Positions 10,672-23,100 of a stretch of DNA of 64,000 nt are shown in pieces. Under the pieces are notes generated by a model. That model saw only the letters and a list, made by a program, of their open reading frames with translations. It had not been told where the DNA came from and made no database searches. Location of the stretch: contig CAUYUJ010003047.1 of NCBI GenBank assembly GCA_963575745.1, positions 383,553 through 447,552 of the forward strand. Direction: 5' to 3'. The DNA comes from Prorocentrum cordatum. Its lineage: Eukaryota > Sar > Dinophyceae > Prorocentrales > Prorocentraceae. Made by a program: the position numbers and the translations under genes. The stretch's first letter is position 1. Each line of letters begins with the position of its first letter.

Positions 10672-10836
10672 TTTAGGTGACCACATGCGAACCCCACCCC
10701 CGCCACACACGATTTTTCAGGGGGGGGGTGGGGCGGCGGGTTCATTTCGCTCGGGAGCTCCCGAACGAGGTGACCCCCCCCCCCCCCTTAGAAATCGTGG
10801 GGGACGGGGGAAGGGTTCACATGTGGTCACCAAAAA
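10672..10836. mobile_element. Family D foldback element, copy 2
   Basis: Left arm gtgaccacatgcgaacccca and right arm aagggttcacatgtggtcac are inverted. The centre contains ttcatttcgctcgggagctc and its complement-like partner. It lies just downstream of the methyltransferase stop codon. A near-perfect relative sits inside that gene at 11531-11695. Confidence 0.85.
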
Positions 10837-10928
10837 TAAAAGGGGGGGGCGAAGAAAGGTGCACCTGCTCGTGCACGTTCGGGGCCCCTTCGGGGCCCCT
10901 TTCCCCCGCAGCCCGCGACCTCCCTCAC

Positions 10929-11165
10929 CTACCGCCCCTCCAAGGACGAGACCCCCGAGGGGGATGTGCAGGTGTCTCCTCCCCGAGCCTTGTCGGCGTT
11001 CCAGCACGCCCGGCCCATGCGCTGCTCCCAGGGCAGCCGCATGCTCTCCGCGGGCAGCGCGCCGGGCTCGCCGGGCGCGGCCCCGGTGGGCCGGGCCTCC
11101 GCCAGCAGCAGCACGGCCTCCATCTTCCCCAGGAGCATGCGGCGGCGGCAGGTCACCGTCCACTC
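10929..11165 (-). CDS. THUMPD3: THUMPD3-like exon 9 and stop
   Basis: Encodes EWTVTCRRRMLLGKMEAVLL, matching the final strand-helix of the fold, and a 50-residue tail to a TAG stop. Acceptor gtcag|gagtgg. Confidence 0.8.
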   Translation of the reverse strand, partial: EWTVTCRRRMLLGKMEAVLLLAEARPTGAAPGEPGALPAESMRLPWEQRMGRACWNADKARGGDTCTSPSGVSSLEGR

Positions 11166-14100
11166 CTGACTACCTACCAGACCACCCCAATCCAACCCGA
11201 AGACCCCAACTTCGGGTTCGGGGGGGGTGCGGGTTCCATACGTGTTTTTTCAATGTTCCCCGACCCCCCCCCCCCCAAATGGAAATGGAGGGCAAATTGA
11301 GGCCTTCGGGTTGGGTTGGGGTGGTTTGGTGGGTGGTGAACTCCGCGGGCGCGCGGGCGAAGATGTCGGCCAGCATCTCCGAGTTGGCCTGGCTGGTGAG
11401 GAGGACCGCGCGCCCGCTGCCCGACCGCAGCACGCGCCTGGGAGAGCAGCAACAGCTCTCAACTGTAAGCAGCGTGGCCTGCCAGCTGTCCGCGCGGATT
11501 CCGAGGATCGCAGCGACGAAGATGCCGTCAGGGCCTAGGAGACCACATGCGAACCCTACCCCTACCCCCCACGATTTCTGAGGGGCAGGGTGGGGTTCCC
11601 TTCGTTCGGGAGCTCTCGAGCGAAGTGAACCCCACCCTTCCCCTCAGAAATCGTGAGGGGTAGGGGTAGGGTTCGCATGTGGCCCCCTAAGGGCCGCGAG
11701 AGGGGTCGCAGCGGCGGCCCGAAGAATCCGCGCGGAGCTCCGGACAATTCCACCATGTTTACGCAGTGTGTTGCTCTTGGGGCGCCGGAACTCCGCGACC
11801 GCGGCTGGGTACAGCAAGGCAACGCTCTCCATGGTCCCGTGCTGCCTGCCGAAGGGCAGATCGCACACGATGGCGTCGACGCTACCGTCCGGGAGGGGCA
11901 GCCGAACGACATCGGCCCGGCACGCGGAGATCGCGTGGCCCCGCGAGAGCTGCCGCAGGTTGCCGGCGAAGCGGCGCAGCTGCGCCTCGTCGAGGTCGAA
12001 GCCGAGGTAGGCGGCGCCGCGCCAGCACTGCGCCGCCTCCAGCAGGATGATCCCCGAGCCTTTGGGGGGGGGAGCCAACGAAGGGCCGACACCGCTGCCA
12101 TTCTCTTTGGAGGCCTCAGCGCCGGCTGGGGAGAGGTGCGCCGCAAAAGATGACGCCGAACGGGCCCCCAAGAAGACACCAAGCAGTGGGCCGATTTCCC
12201 CCCAAAACCATACTTGCACCTGCAGGGGCTCTTGCCGGGTGACCAAAGCTGGCCATCGCTCGGACGTCCATTCCCTGTCTCTGTGTCGGTTTCGTGCGTG
12301 GCTCTTTCGCCAAGTGATCCAGGATGCTCCTCGATGGCCCTCGCCGAAGGGAAACTGCACACGGCCAAGCGATGCCAAGAAAGCTCATGACTTGGACGGG
12401 TATACGCCGGGGGCTCGGCGGGAGGAGGAGGAGGAGGAGGAGGAGGAGGAGCAGGAGGAGGAGGAGGAGGAGGAGGAGGAGGAGCAGCAGGAGGAGGAGG
12501 AGGAGGAGCAGGAGGAGGAGGAGGAGGAGGAGGAGGAGGAGGAGGAGGAGCAGAGGCAGGAGGAGGAGGAGGAGGAGGGAGGAGGAGGATTGACCAAAGC
12601 TCATGACTTGGACGGGTCTACGCCGGGGGCTCGGCGGGTGCCTGGCCGCGCGGGGCGCCCGTGGGCGCCCCGCGCGGGGGGGGCGGGTGTGTGCCGAGGC
12701 TTCGCCTGGTGCCTCCTCCTCCACCTCACCTCCTCCTCCTCCTCCTCCTCCTCCTCTCCTCCTCCTCCCCTCCTCCCCCTCCTCCCCCCCTCCCCAGTAT
12801 GCCGAGGTTTCGCATGTGGTGCCCGCCCCCATGTGGCCACCTCCTGGGCGCCCCGCGCTGGGGGCCGTGGGATGTGCGGGGGCCTCGCCCGGTGCCGCCC
12901 GTGGGAGGCCTCCTGGGCGCGCCGCGATGGGCGGGCAAAAGCCGAGGTTCCGCCTGGTGCCCGCCCGTGGGAGGCAGAGAGCACCTCGGGGACGTCCCAT
13001 GCGCTGGGGGGCCGTGCCGAGGTTTCGCCTGGTGCCCGCCACCCCCGCCACCGCGTGGGCGCCTCGTGCACCCACGTGCTCCCTGTTCGGGTAAAAAACT
13101 AGAATCTCCCCCCCCCCCCCTTCGAGGCCACGCTCATACGCGTACTGTTTGTCCATGCTCTGCACGGTCGCCATCCGAAATATCAGCCAGAAGCATGCCC
13201 CCAATGCACATGCGTCGACGTACGAAAAACACATGTGTTTGATGATGACTTGCAGAAGATACACTGCCAGACAGATGCGCGCGCCGCCACGCGCGCGTCG
13301 AACTCCGTGAAAAACGATTGATGGTCTAGCTATTTCAGGACAGCTGCGCGCAAACATTTACGAGCACCCAATTGTTTTCCATGGAGAGCATAGCACGGTG
13401 TTTGACCTTCTGAGGGGAACACACTCTCATCATCCTCATTCGGATAATCGTTTTCATAATCGTTAACGCCAGCCTTGTGGTCGTCATCATCATAACCATC
13501 GTCATCACCACCATCATCATAACCATCATCATCACCATCATCACCAACAGCATAAGCATCACAAACGTAATCATAATCGTCATCATCAACATCATCATCG
13601 TCTTCACCGGCATCATCATCACCGCTGTCAGGGTTGCGCGCGCGCACTTCCTCATGATTATCGCCAGCACCATCGTCACCATCATCGCCATCGTCATCGT
13701 TGCCACCAGCAATCTCGTCACCCGCATCTCCATCACGGTCACACTCGCCGTCGTCGGCATCGGATCGTCCCAATCGCCACTGTCATCGTCATCGGCATCA
13801 ACGTCATCACCACTGTCATCGCCATCGTCTTTGGCGCCTCACCCGTCACCATCGCCACCAACAATTCGCGACCTGCATGACGGACTCGTCTCCGCGCGTG
13901 AGTTCCGCGCGCCCGTACACTCCTTGAGATACTTGCCATTGGAGCTTTGGAACAAGTTGCGCATGGTGAGTTTGGATGCTTGCGCGAGCATGGGAGGTGG
14001 TCACGCGCGGATGTTGCGCCGTGGGTGAAGTGCACAGGTAAATTGAACCACGCAGCTTGCCCCACAAAGCGTGCACCACATAGCTAGCACCACGTTTATT

Positions 14101-17100
14101 ACACGACATAGCTTATATCTCATAGCTTGCACCAGATAGCTTACACAAAAGAGCTTGCACGACATTGTTTGCACCGCGTATGGTGCACCACGTCGGCGGC
14201 ACTCCATACCTTGCACCACATAGCTTGCATCACACGGCTTGCACAACACATATTGCGCCAAGTAGACTGCACTACTAGCTTGCACCACAAACCTTGACAC
14301 ACATAACTCAAACCACGTAGATTGCACCACAAAACTTGCACAACGGATATTGCAGTACATACCGTGTACAAGGCAACTTGCACACCTGCTTGGCACCTTA
14401 TAGCTTTCACCACACATGGTACTCAACATTCTTTGCACAATGCATATCTAACGATGCGAATTGCACCACATAGATTGCACCACGTACCTTACACATCCAC
14501 GGTGCCATAACTTACTGCGTGGTGTCCAAGCTCGCAAAAGTGAGATATATGAGATGCGCATGCTCTGCCATGAAAGACCACCGCCATGGTTTTCGATACA
14601 CCAGCCGGTAACAACTCCGCGCGAGGATGTCTCCAATTCATGCCCGTGGTTCCACGCTTGACCTTTCGTAGTGCTGAGAGATTCCATGACTCGTTTCTTA
14701 TAATCGCTGACGTCCGAATGGTGCCTCAAATGCTTCATAACCATGCCCCCCATATGATCATCCGCGGCAACATAGTGTGCACCAAATACAGTCGCCCACA
14801 TATGTAGCATCACGCAGCTGCATCAACAATTTCGGGGCCTCATATATTGCGCCATGCCGGTTACGCCACATAGCTCACATTCGTTCACTTGAACATGTGT
14901 TTAAACATTTAAGTGTACACACGTGCTCTCACGCGCTCGTATTATATGAATCGAGAGCTCTGGGGACCATCGAAGACCATAGTTTCACTGCGGCAGCCAT
15001 GTGTGCCACCTGTGTTTGGCATGGAATGGTCACTGCAAGCTGCTCAACCAAGCGTGTCGTTATTGTGCATTGTCAACGTTTGTGTTGTGTATGCAGTGTG
15101 GTCTCGACATTGTCTCTGGGATGCTGTGAGCGCAGCCGTGGGCGATGTACTCAAAGCACCCCTTGTGTAGAGCACATGCACCTCACGTCAAGGAAAACAT
15201 CTCAGCTGTATCCTAGTCATGCCACGTCGTCCACTGGCCGACCTCATCGCAATACCTTTTCAGCGTGATTAAACAATGCGCTGATGTCAGGCCCTGGAAC
15301 CGCCCTGGGCCGCCCAATCTGCTCTCAATCTCGCCCCAACACGACCCCCGCAGCCCCCGAGAGGCCCTCATAACGGCCGCAAGGGGGCCCGACAGGGAGA
15401 ACTCGAAATCACATGTCCATTGCCTTTCTTCCATTGCCTTCAAGACGCGAAAGCCTCCCAAGAGACCCCGATAGGCGTCACCAGCTCTTCCCCCCTCATG
15501 ACAATCCCTCCTCATTATCCTCATCCTCTCCTTCCTTTGTTCCTACCTGTCCCCCCCTTGACTCTATGGCTCCCTTCTCCACTCCTCCTGCTCCTCCTTC
15601 TCCTCATTATGACACTATTCGTTTTCGTTTCGTTTCGTTTCGGTCGACGTTGGCGAAATGCCTCGCGGCCTCCTTCTCGTGTTTGTGACACCATTCCGTT
15701 TCCCATTATCCTCCTCCCTCCTCGATCCCTCTTGTTGCCTCCTTCTCCTCACCATCATCGCCATCCTTTTCCTTATAGTAATCATCGCCACCATCGTTAT
15801 CATCGTCATTGTCGTCGTCGTCCTGGGCATCACCACCGCCATCACCATCACCATCATCTCCATCACCACCGACATCATCACCAATATCATCATCACAATC
15901 ACCCCCATCACCATCAACCTCACCATCTTCATCGTCACCACCCGCATCCTCAACGACGTCATCATCAATACTATTACCACCCTCGCCCTCACCCCCATTA
16001 GCATCCGTCCTCTCTCTCTGTCTTCTCGTTCCCTCCCTCTGTCCTTCTGGTCCTCTTCTCCCCCCTCCCTCATCGTCTCCCTCCTTTCATGTGGAGCGCG
16101 GTGCGATGGCATTGAGATCCCGCGGATGTAGCCCTCACCCCCAAGGGCTGGTCGGCCCGACCTTCCTCCTCCTCCTCCTCCTCCAACTCCTCCTCCCTCC
16201 TCCTCCTCCTCCTCCTCCTCCTCCTCCTCCTCCTCCTCCTCCTCCTCCTCCTCCCCCCACCCCCTTCCTCCTCGTCGTCCTTCTACTCCTCCTCCCCCTC
16301 TTCCCCCTCGTCCGTCGCATCGTCTGGTGTGGGGTCGCGGGGCGCGTCGCGGGGCGCCGGCGGGGGCGCCGTCTCGGCGAGGAATGGTGGGACCCAGAGC
16401 GGACGCGTCTGGGACACCTCTGGCGTCTACTTTCTCGTGCAAGCAGGGGTCGGCAAGAACTGCGGTGAGGGCGTTTTTGTTGTTGCTTCTCGAGGGCCAA
16501 AGGGCCCGTGCGTGCAAAGAACTCTTTCTGCGGGCCACGCCCTCGCCGCCCGCCGCCCGCAGCCGCCCGCTCACCTCTCGCCGCCAGGCCCCTGGCTCAT
16601 GGAACCGTCGGATAAGGAATTGAGGGTCTGCGAGGCAGGGGAAGTCCAATTGGAGCCTTGGCCATGGATAGCATCAGCGCGCTCCTCAGACAAGGAAAGG
16701 CCCCAGGGACTGAGGCCTGCCAGGCACGCACACACACACACACACCTTAACCAGCGCTCGAGCTGGTCCACAAGGTCTATTCGAATTTGATATGGTCGTT
16801 GTTTTATAGTTTGTCTTGGAGATGTATATATATGTATATATAGAGAGATATGAATAACACAAAAAAAAAAAACAACGCTAGCTCCCAAGCAGCAACAAGA
16901 CCGAACGAGGGCCCGAAAAGGGGGAACGCGCGAGGGCCGGAGGAACGACACCACGGCGAAGGGGAAGCGACATAGCGAAGAACCAAGGCTCGAAACCCGC
17001 AGGGACCGCCGAGGAAGGCAAACAAAACGAGTAGAGTCGATTACTCTGAGATGCCGAGGCCCTGGCAAAAACTGGAAAAAGGGGGCGGGATGCTGGATGA

Positions 17101-20100
17101 TGGCTGCGCGTGTTTCGCATGGTGTGCGGTAAACGACTGCGAGTAATGAAGTCTACAAGTTCTGACACTGCGATGTGAATGGATATGCTCGTGTAAGATC
17201 AACCGCACTAGCGTGTAAAGAAACGGCTTCCGATGCAACCGATTGCATTGCCTACTACAGCGCGTATTACAGTCCCACTACATCATTAATTTCAGCCCTT
17301 GCTCGAACCCATACAATACCCCCGTTCACTACATTCCAACGCAAGCCCTACTGCTTTAGCGCCTGCGACAGCCCTTGCTGCAGCAACAACTGTAGCTCCC
17401 ACCACCGCGTGATACACCGCCAACGATTCCCCCACACGCGAATACAAACACACACACACACACCAACACACACGCACACACCTAAACTCCCGCAGTGCCT
17501 GCGCGAACACGACAATGCTTGCGTGCACCGCAGCGCTTGTCGGCACCGCGCTGCCCGCATGTGCGTCATAACGCCTGTGCTCACCGCAGCGCGTGTGAAC
17601 TACAGTGCCAACAACGCGCGCGTGCACCAGAATGTTTGCGAACGCCGCAACGCGCGTTTGCGCGGAACCACCTGGGGCACAATGCGCAACGTTACGTGTG
17701 TGCGTGCACGGCAAGATTGACAAACCTGTCCGTTCTCAAGCTGCGTTTACGAACGCGGTGCAGAAGTACCCTGCTGACGAATGAGCAGCGGTGCTCGATG
17801 CAACGTGCACGCGGTTCACTGCATTGCCCGAAGGCGTAGTCGCGCAAACAAGCATTATGGCGCACGCGTGCATGGTGGCGCATGCAACCATCACGGCGCA
17901 CGCGCGCGCTCTTGGCATCGCGGAGCGCACAAAAATTGCGCTGCGCCAGTGCACCGTGGTGAGCACATGAATTGTGCTGCGAGCAATCCTGGTGGTGCAC
18001 GCAAGCATTGTGTCGCACGGCCAGCCGTCAGGTCAGCCCTTGATTACCCAAACACACTTGCAGGGACGAAGGCAACGTGGTGCCATTACGAATTCTGGCG
18101 GGCTGCGGTTCACAGAAGCATTGCGCGACACGCGGGCCACTGCGCATGTGTGCGTACGGGCATTGTGGTGCAAACAGGCACCCTGGTCCACAAGGACATG
18201 GGAGTGAACAGAAGCACCGCGGCGCACGCGCGCATCGTGGGGCACTCAAATTCTGTGCGCCGCAGTGCCTGGATACACCATCGAGACCTGCAGCATTGCA
18301 CAGCAGTTGACCAGCCCTCCGCCCTCCACCCTCCCCATTCAAAGCGGGACGACGACGGACCGGCGTTCTGTCGTATATACCTCTTGTTGACCATGCTGTC
18401 AGGCGGGGACCACTTTTATTCCACACCTTCATCCAGATCGTTATCCTTCACTCTCTAGATTGTCATCCTCCCCATCGTCTCTATTATCACCTCAACTTTC
18501 CCGTCCGCACCCTCATTATCAACGTGCTCGTATGCCTCATTGCGAAAACATCGGGCACCGCGCAATGCAATTGGTAATCAAGTAGTACGTCGCTCAATGT
18601 ACATCGGCTTTCGATGCAGAACACGCGGTGCATACCATCGCAGGCGACATCACTCGTGGCCGCAAACAGAATACCATTGGAACTGGCGCGAAACCACATT
18701 GGCATTGCAGAGCGAGCGGCACAGCCGAGTGCAAGCCCCGCATGGCGCTGCGAATTGAATGCACAAGTGCTGTGATCAACACGTGCACTGTGAGGCACGC
18801 AGGCATGGTGGCGCATGCCAGATGTGTGGGGCACACAGGCACTGTTGACGTTGCGTTGCACACACGTGCTGCCGCGCACACATGGGCTGTGGCGGGCGCA
18901 CACACAGACCGTGGTATAGGAAGCCCTCGGAAGCCACGCCCGTTTGTGATGGATTTGCACAAGGACTCCTTTTTTTGTGCCGGCATTACAAAAGAGTTCC
19001 CTTCGTGGCGGCATTGCGAAAGAGGCTCTTTTGCGGATGCCTTGGGGCAAGACTCCGTTTGCGGCGGTCGTGCGAGACAAAACCTTTACTGGTGTCCTGG
19101 CGAGGTTCAGTCACCCCTCCAGCAGACAAGGACAGCACAGACCAAAAAGACAGACAAGGGAATACACAACGAAAAGCAAGGACAGCATAAAACTACGGTG
19201 GGAACTTAATAAAGACAATCGAAACCACATAACAAATATGAAACCACAATAAGAAACAAACAAGGGCAATGAGAACCTGAACAGGACACCAAACAACAAT
19301 GAACACCAAGGACACCTGCGAAAACACAACACTATGTATGTGTAGCATTGCCCTTCGTTGTGAATTCATCGATTTTATTGTTTTCCGCAGCTGACTGCCG
19401 AAAATAGCTGAGCTACCCTGCAAAGGGATTCCTTGTGCGGCGCCCTTCCAGAAATATGCATTGTGTGGCGGCCTTCGGAAGCATCCTTTCGTGGCGGGCT
19501 TTCGAGATGGTTATTCTCCTGGCGGCCGTGCGAAATAATTCCTTGCGTGGTGCCCTTGTAACAGAATTCGTTTGGTGGAGGCCTTAGAACAAAATCCCAT
19601 ATGTGGCGGCCTTACTGAAAACATCCTTAAGTAATGCCCTGGCAAAGTTCCCTATGTCTTCTGGGAGAAAAAGAAAACCAAACAACCAATAAGAACACAA
19701 CGAACAACAAGGAGAACTGTGCAACAGTTGTGGATATCCCACAAAGCAACACGCACTACATAACAACTGTGATGACGCAGTGAAAACAATGAAAACCTGA
19801 GCAAACATAGGAACACGCAAGCAACAACAAATTCGAAAACATGAAAACTGAAGACACATACAACAAACAATGCACACCAGAAGGTACAGACTAAAACACA
19901 CTGCGTTTTCCGCTGCTCCGTGTGTTTCGCTGTGTGTTCCTTGTTTCTGAATGTCGAGAATCGCCTGGCTGCCTTGCAAAGGTATTCCTTGTGTGGCAGC
20001 CTTGCAAAAGAATCCGTTTGTGATGTCGTTCCAGAAATATTTCTTGTGTGGCAACCCAAAACAAATAATTCCGTGTGTGGCGGCCTCGCAACGTAGTTCT

Positions 20101-23100
20101 TCCGGTGGGAACCCTACGAAAAAAAAGATGAGTTCTGTGGCGGCCTTGCACAAAGAAACTTGTGTTTGTCGTGCCTGGCCAAGTGTCTGCCATCCCTGTG
20201 CAGAAAACGGGAACAATGAAAAGCAGTACAAGCTATGAAAACACACTGAGCGCGAAAGATATAATACGTATTTATAGAGAGAGAGGGAGAGAGACAGAGA
20301 CAGACAACAATAGCATGGAAAAGCAAGATCGACAATCCAAACCGTGGGAGACCTACGATTACGTAACAACGAACTGCAATGCGATGAAACCCTGTGGAAA
20401 CACAATGAACACTAAGGCTTGTTCAAGTGCTCCTTGTGCTTCGATGTGATGTCCTTACGTCCCTTGCTTTCCAATGTTTTCCTTGTTTTCCGTGGCTGCC
20501 TGTCGACATAGCTTGGCCGCACCGCAACAGATTCCCTTGTTTTTTTGTTTGCGGCGGCCTTATAAGAGGGTTCTCTTTGTGGCGACCTTACAAAAGGACC
20601 CCTCAGTGGCGCATTATGCGAGGATTTGTCTGGCGTCATTGGAAAAGAATTCAATTTCGTGCCCGCCTTAAAAAGAAGTCCGCTTGTGGACGCCTTACAA
20701 CGGACTCTCCCCTGTGGCGGCTTTAGAATAGGAATCCTTTTCTGGTCCCCTGACACTTTGTGGTGACTGAGTGTAAGAGTTCGAAAAAAATGGAACCACC
20801 GAGCGTATCTCCGAAAGGGACAGATGTCCGAATAGAAGTTCGAAGCAGACGGGCTTGGGTGACATTAGTGGGTGAGACATTGTGAAGGTGACCAGCCGCA
20901 AGGTTGAAATGGAATGGCGAAGCATTTCAAAAGCGTGGTGGCCCCCCAGACCATGCGCCTCCCTCACCCAGCGTCTTCCAAAGAAAAGAGCCGAGAGATC
21001 CAAGGCCCGGGTATTGAAGCAATCACGGCGCCGGAGACTTGGAGAGGGGAGCCAGACTTCCCCCGTTCAAAGTTGGAGGATCATTCGACTTCGCGCTGCC
21101 GTGTCGGCCTCTGGACGCCTCTGGGTGCCCTTACGGACTGCCAGCAGACGCGTGACCTTATCACGCGCTGCGCTTGCACTCGGATGCTTCGCCTTGGGGC
21201 CCTCAAGAGAAGACCGTGGATGCCAAACCAGTTGTGGTCGACACAGCGAGATGGACGTGCGGTCAGAACCCTCGACAGATCAACAACAGGTCCAGGGCTG
21301 GGGCGGCCGCGGGCCCGGTGCCGAGTGGGGTCGACGGAGCAAACCCCCTCATACGTCACAGCGCGCTCGCGCTCCCTCCCGGCAGATTCGCGCGCCCGAG
21401 GCCACAACCCCTCAGTACCCCATGCAAGCACTTTGAGACGTCGCGCTCCCGAGGCCACGAACCCACCCCGCGGGGTCTGCCCAAAGCCGCCCTGTCCAGA
21501 GCAACGGAACTGCACACGACTCTCTGCATTGGGATGCGCGTTCGGGGGGTGCTCTGTCGGCTCCCCCGCCGCTTCCTGAAAAGTCGGCATCGGACCCGAA
21601 GCCACGACGCCTCGAGAATAGCAAGGGGCGGGGGGCGCGCTCCCGAGGCTGCGAACCCCGGCAGGTCACACCAGAAGTGCGCTCCCGAGGTCGCCAGCGC
21701 TCCCCATCAGCTGCCACGGATACACGCAACCAACCAGCCAATGCCAACTACCAGCGATCTCCTTGGTAGAGGCCTCCTAGATGGAACCGGAGTGGATGTG
21801 GTCGGAGGATCGCGCTGCATGGCCGATGCATAAGCGGTGTATCGGCGATGCAACGGCGATGCACTGGCAACCTCGGTGATGCAGCGGCGACGTCGGCGTG
21901 GAGAAACTCGGGCTCCTCATCGACCCGCATCGCCGGTGCATCGGCGATGCGGCGCGATCCTTCGACCTCATCTACTCGGACCCCATATGAGAGGCCTAGA
22001 AAGGATCTTCTTAGGCAGCGGGCCAACCAGCCTGGATGCCAGGCAGCCAACCGACAAGCAGACTAAGCAAGCGAACAAGCGTAAGCACGCAAGCAGTCGG
22101 TGCAGAGGGCGAAGCTCTCCAAATAACACTTCCACGCAGAAAGCCCGGGAATGTCCCGACTTTGCAAAAAAAAAAAAACAACTCCTCCTCCTCCTCCTCC
22201 TCCTCTTCCTTCTCCTCCTCCTCCTCCTCCTCCTCCTCGTCCTCCTTCTCCTCCTCCTGCTGCAAAGGGAACACCGCGTCTGACTAAGGAGCGCAATTCA
22301 ATCTCAAGGGGGGAAAAGGGGGGGATCGCGTCGGAATCCTGGTCAAGACAATCATTGGACCTCTCCCTTTGTGCTGCCTGACCAAGGCTCCAACGCGAAT
22401 CCAGCCGCGGCGGCGGGCCCCCCCCCTCAGAAAACAGGAAGCGGTACAGCCGAAACAAGGTCACAAGAGCGTGGATCAAGAACATGGGTCCCTTCGCTGG
22501 GAGTCCAAGGCCAAGGCCAAATGGAGACATCCAAACGGAGAGCATTCCGAGGTGGAGAACCCAACGGCGAAACACATGGGGGTATCTCTACAAAGCTGCG
22601 ATTAGTCTTAACCCTTAACCCTCGCGCCAGCTGTGGTGGTACTCGTATGTTTTGCAACAGTTCATCCCGGGGCACCCCCCAGACCCCTCCAGGACCCCCT
22701 GGGACCCATCGTGGCCAACTTTCGCCCGGGCCTGGCGTTTGGAAAAGCCCGGGTCCGAAAACGGCCCCCAAATGCCGACCCAAATTGCTCAAACTGTTCG
22801 GATCTGTCGGTGAGGCGCACCTCGGAGGGCTCCAACAGAGTCCCAATATAGCCCCATGGTGACCCCAAGAAGCCTCCAAGAGGCTCCCAGAGTCTGACCG
22901 CATGCCACTACGCATCTCTGATCAGGGCAACTCGCCTGGTGATTGTTTTTGGCTGGACTGGTGGGGGCACTTTTTCGATCGCAAGCGCACCGGGAGACGC
23001 CGGACGCCGTCCAAAGGTCGCAGCAAGCGGGCTACGAGCGAATTGCGCACCAGGACGGGGGAGGGAGGAAAAGAGAGGACAGCGGAGGGAGGAACAAACA

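Noticed and set aside
11341-11343. GT donor (gga|gttcac) for the last methyltransferase intron
   Set aside because: It needs a TAG acceptor not followed by G and adds two residues; the GA donor with CAG|GAG fits the pattern of all other introns. Kept as an alternative.
13330-13773. Aspartate-rich minus-strand frame of about 147 codons
   Set aside because: Arises from degenerate ATC/GTC triplets; no start context or conserved segment, and it lies inside an intron.
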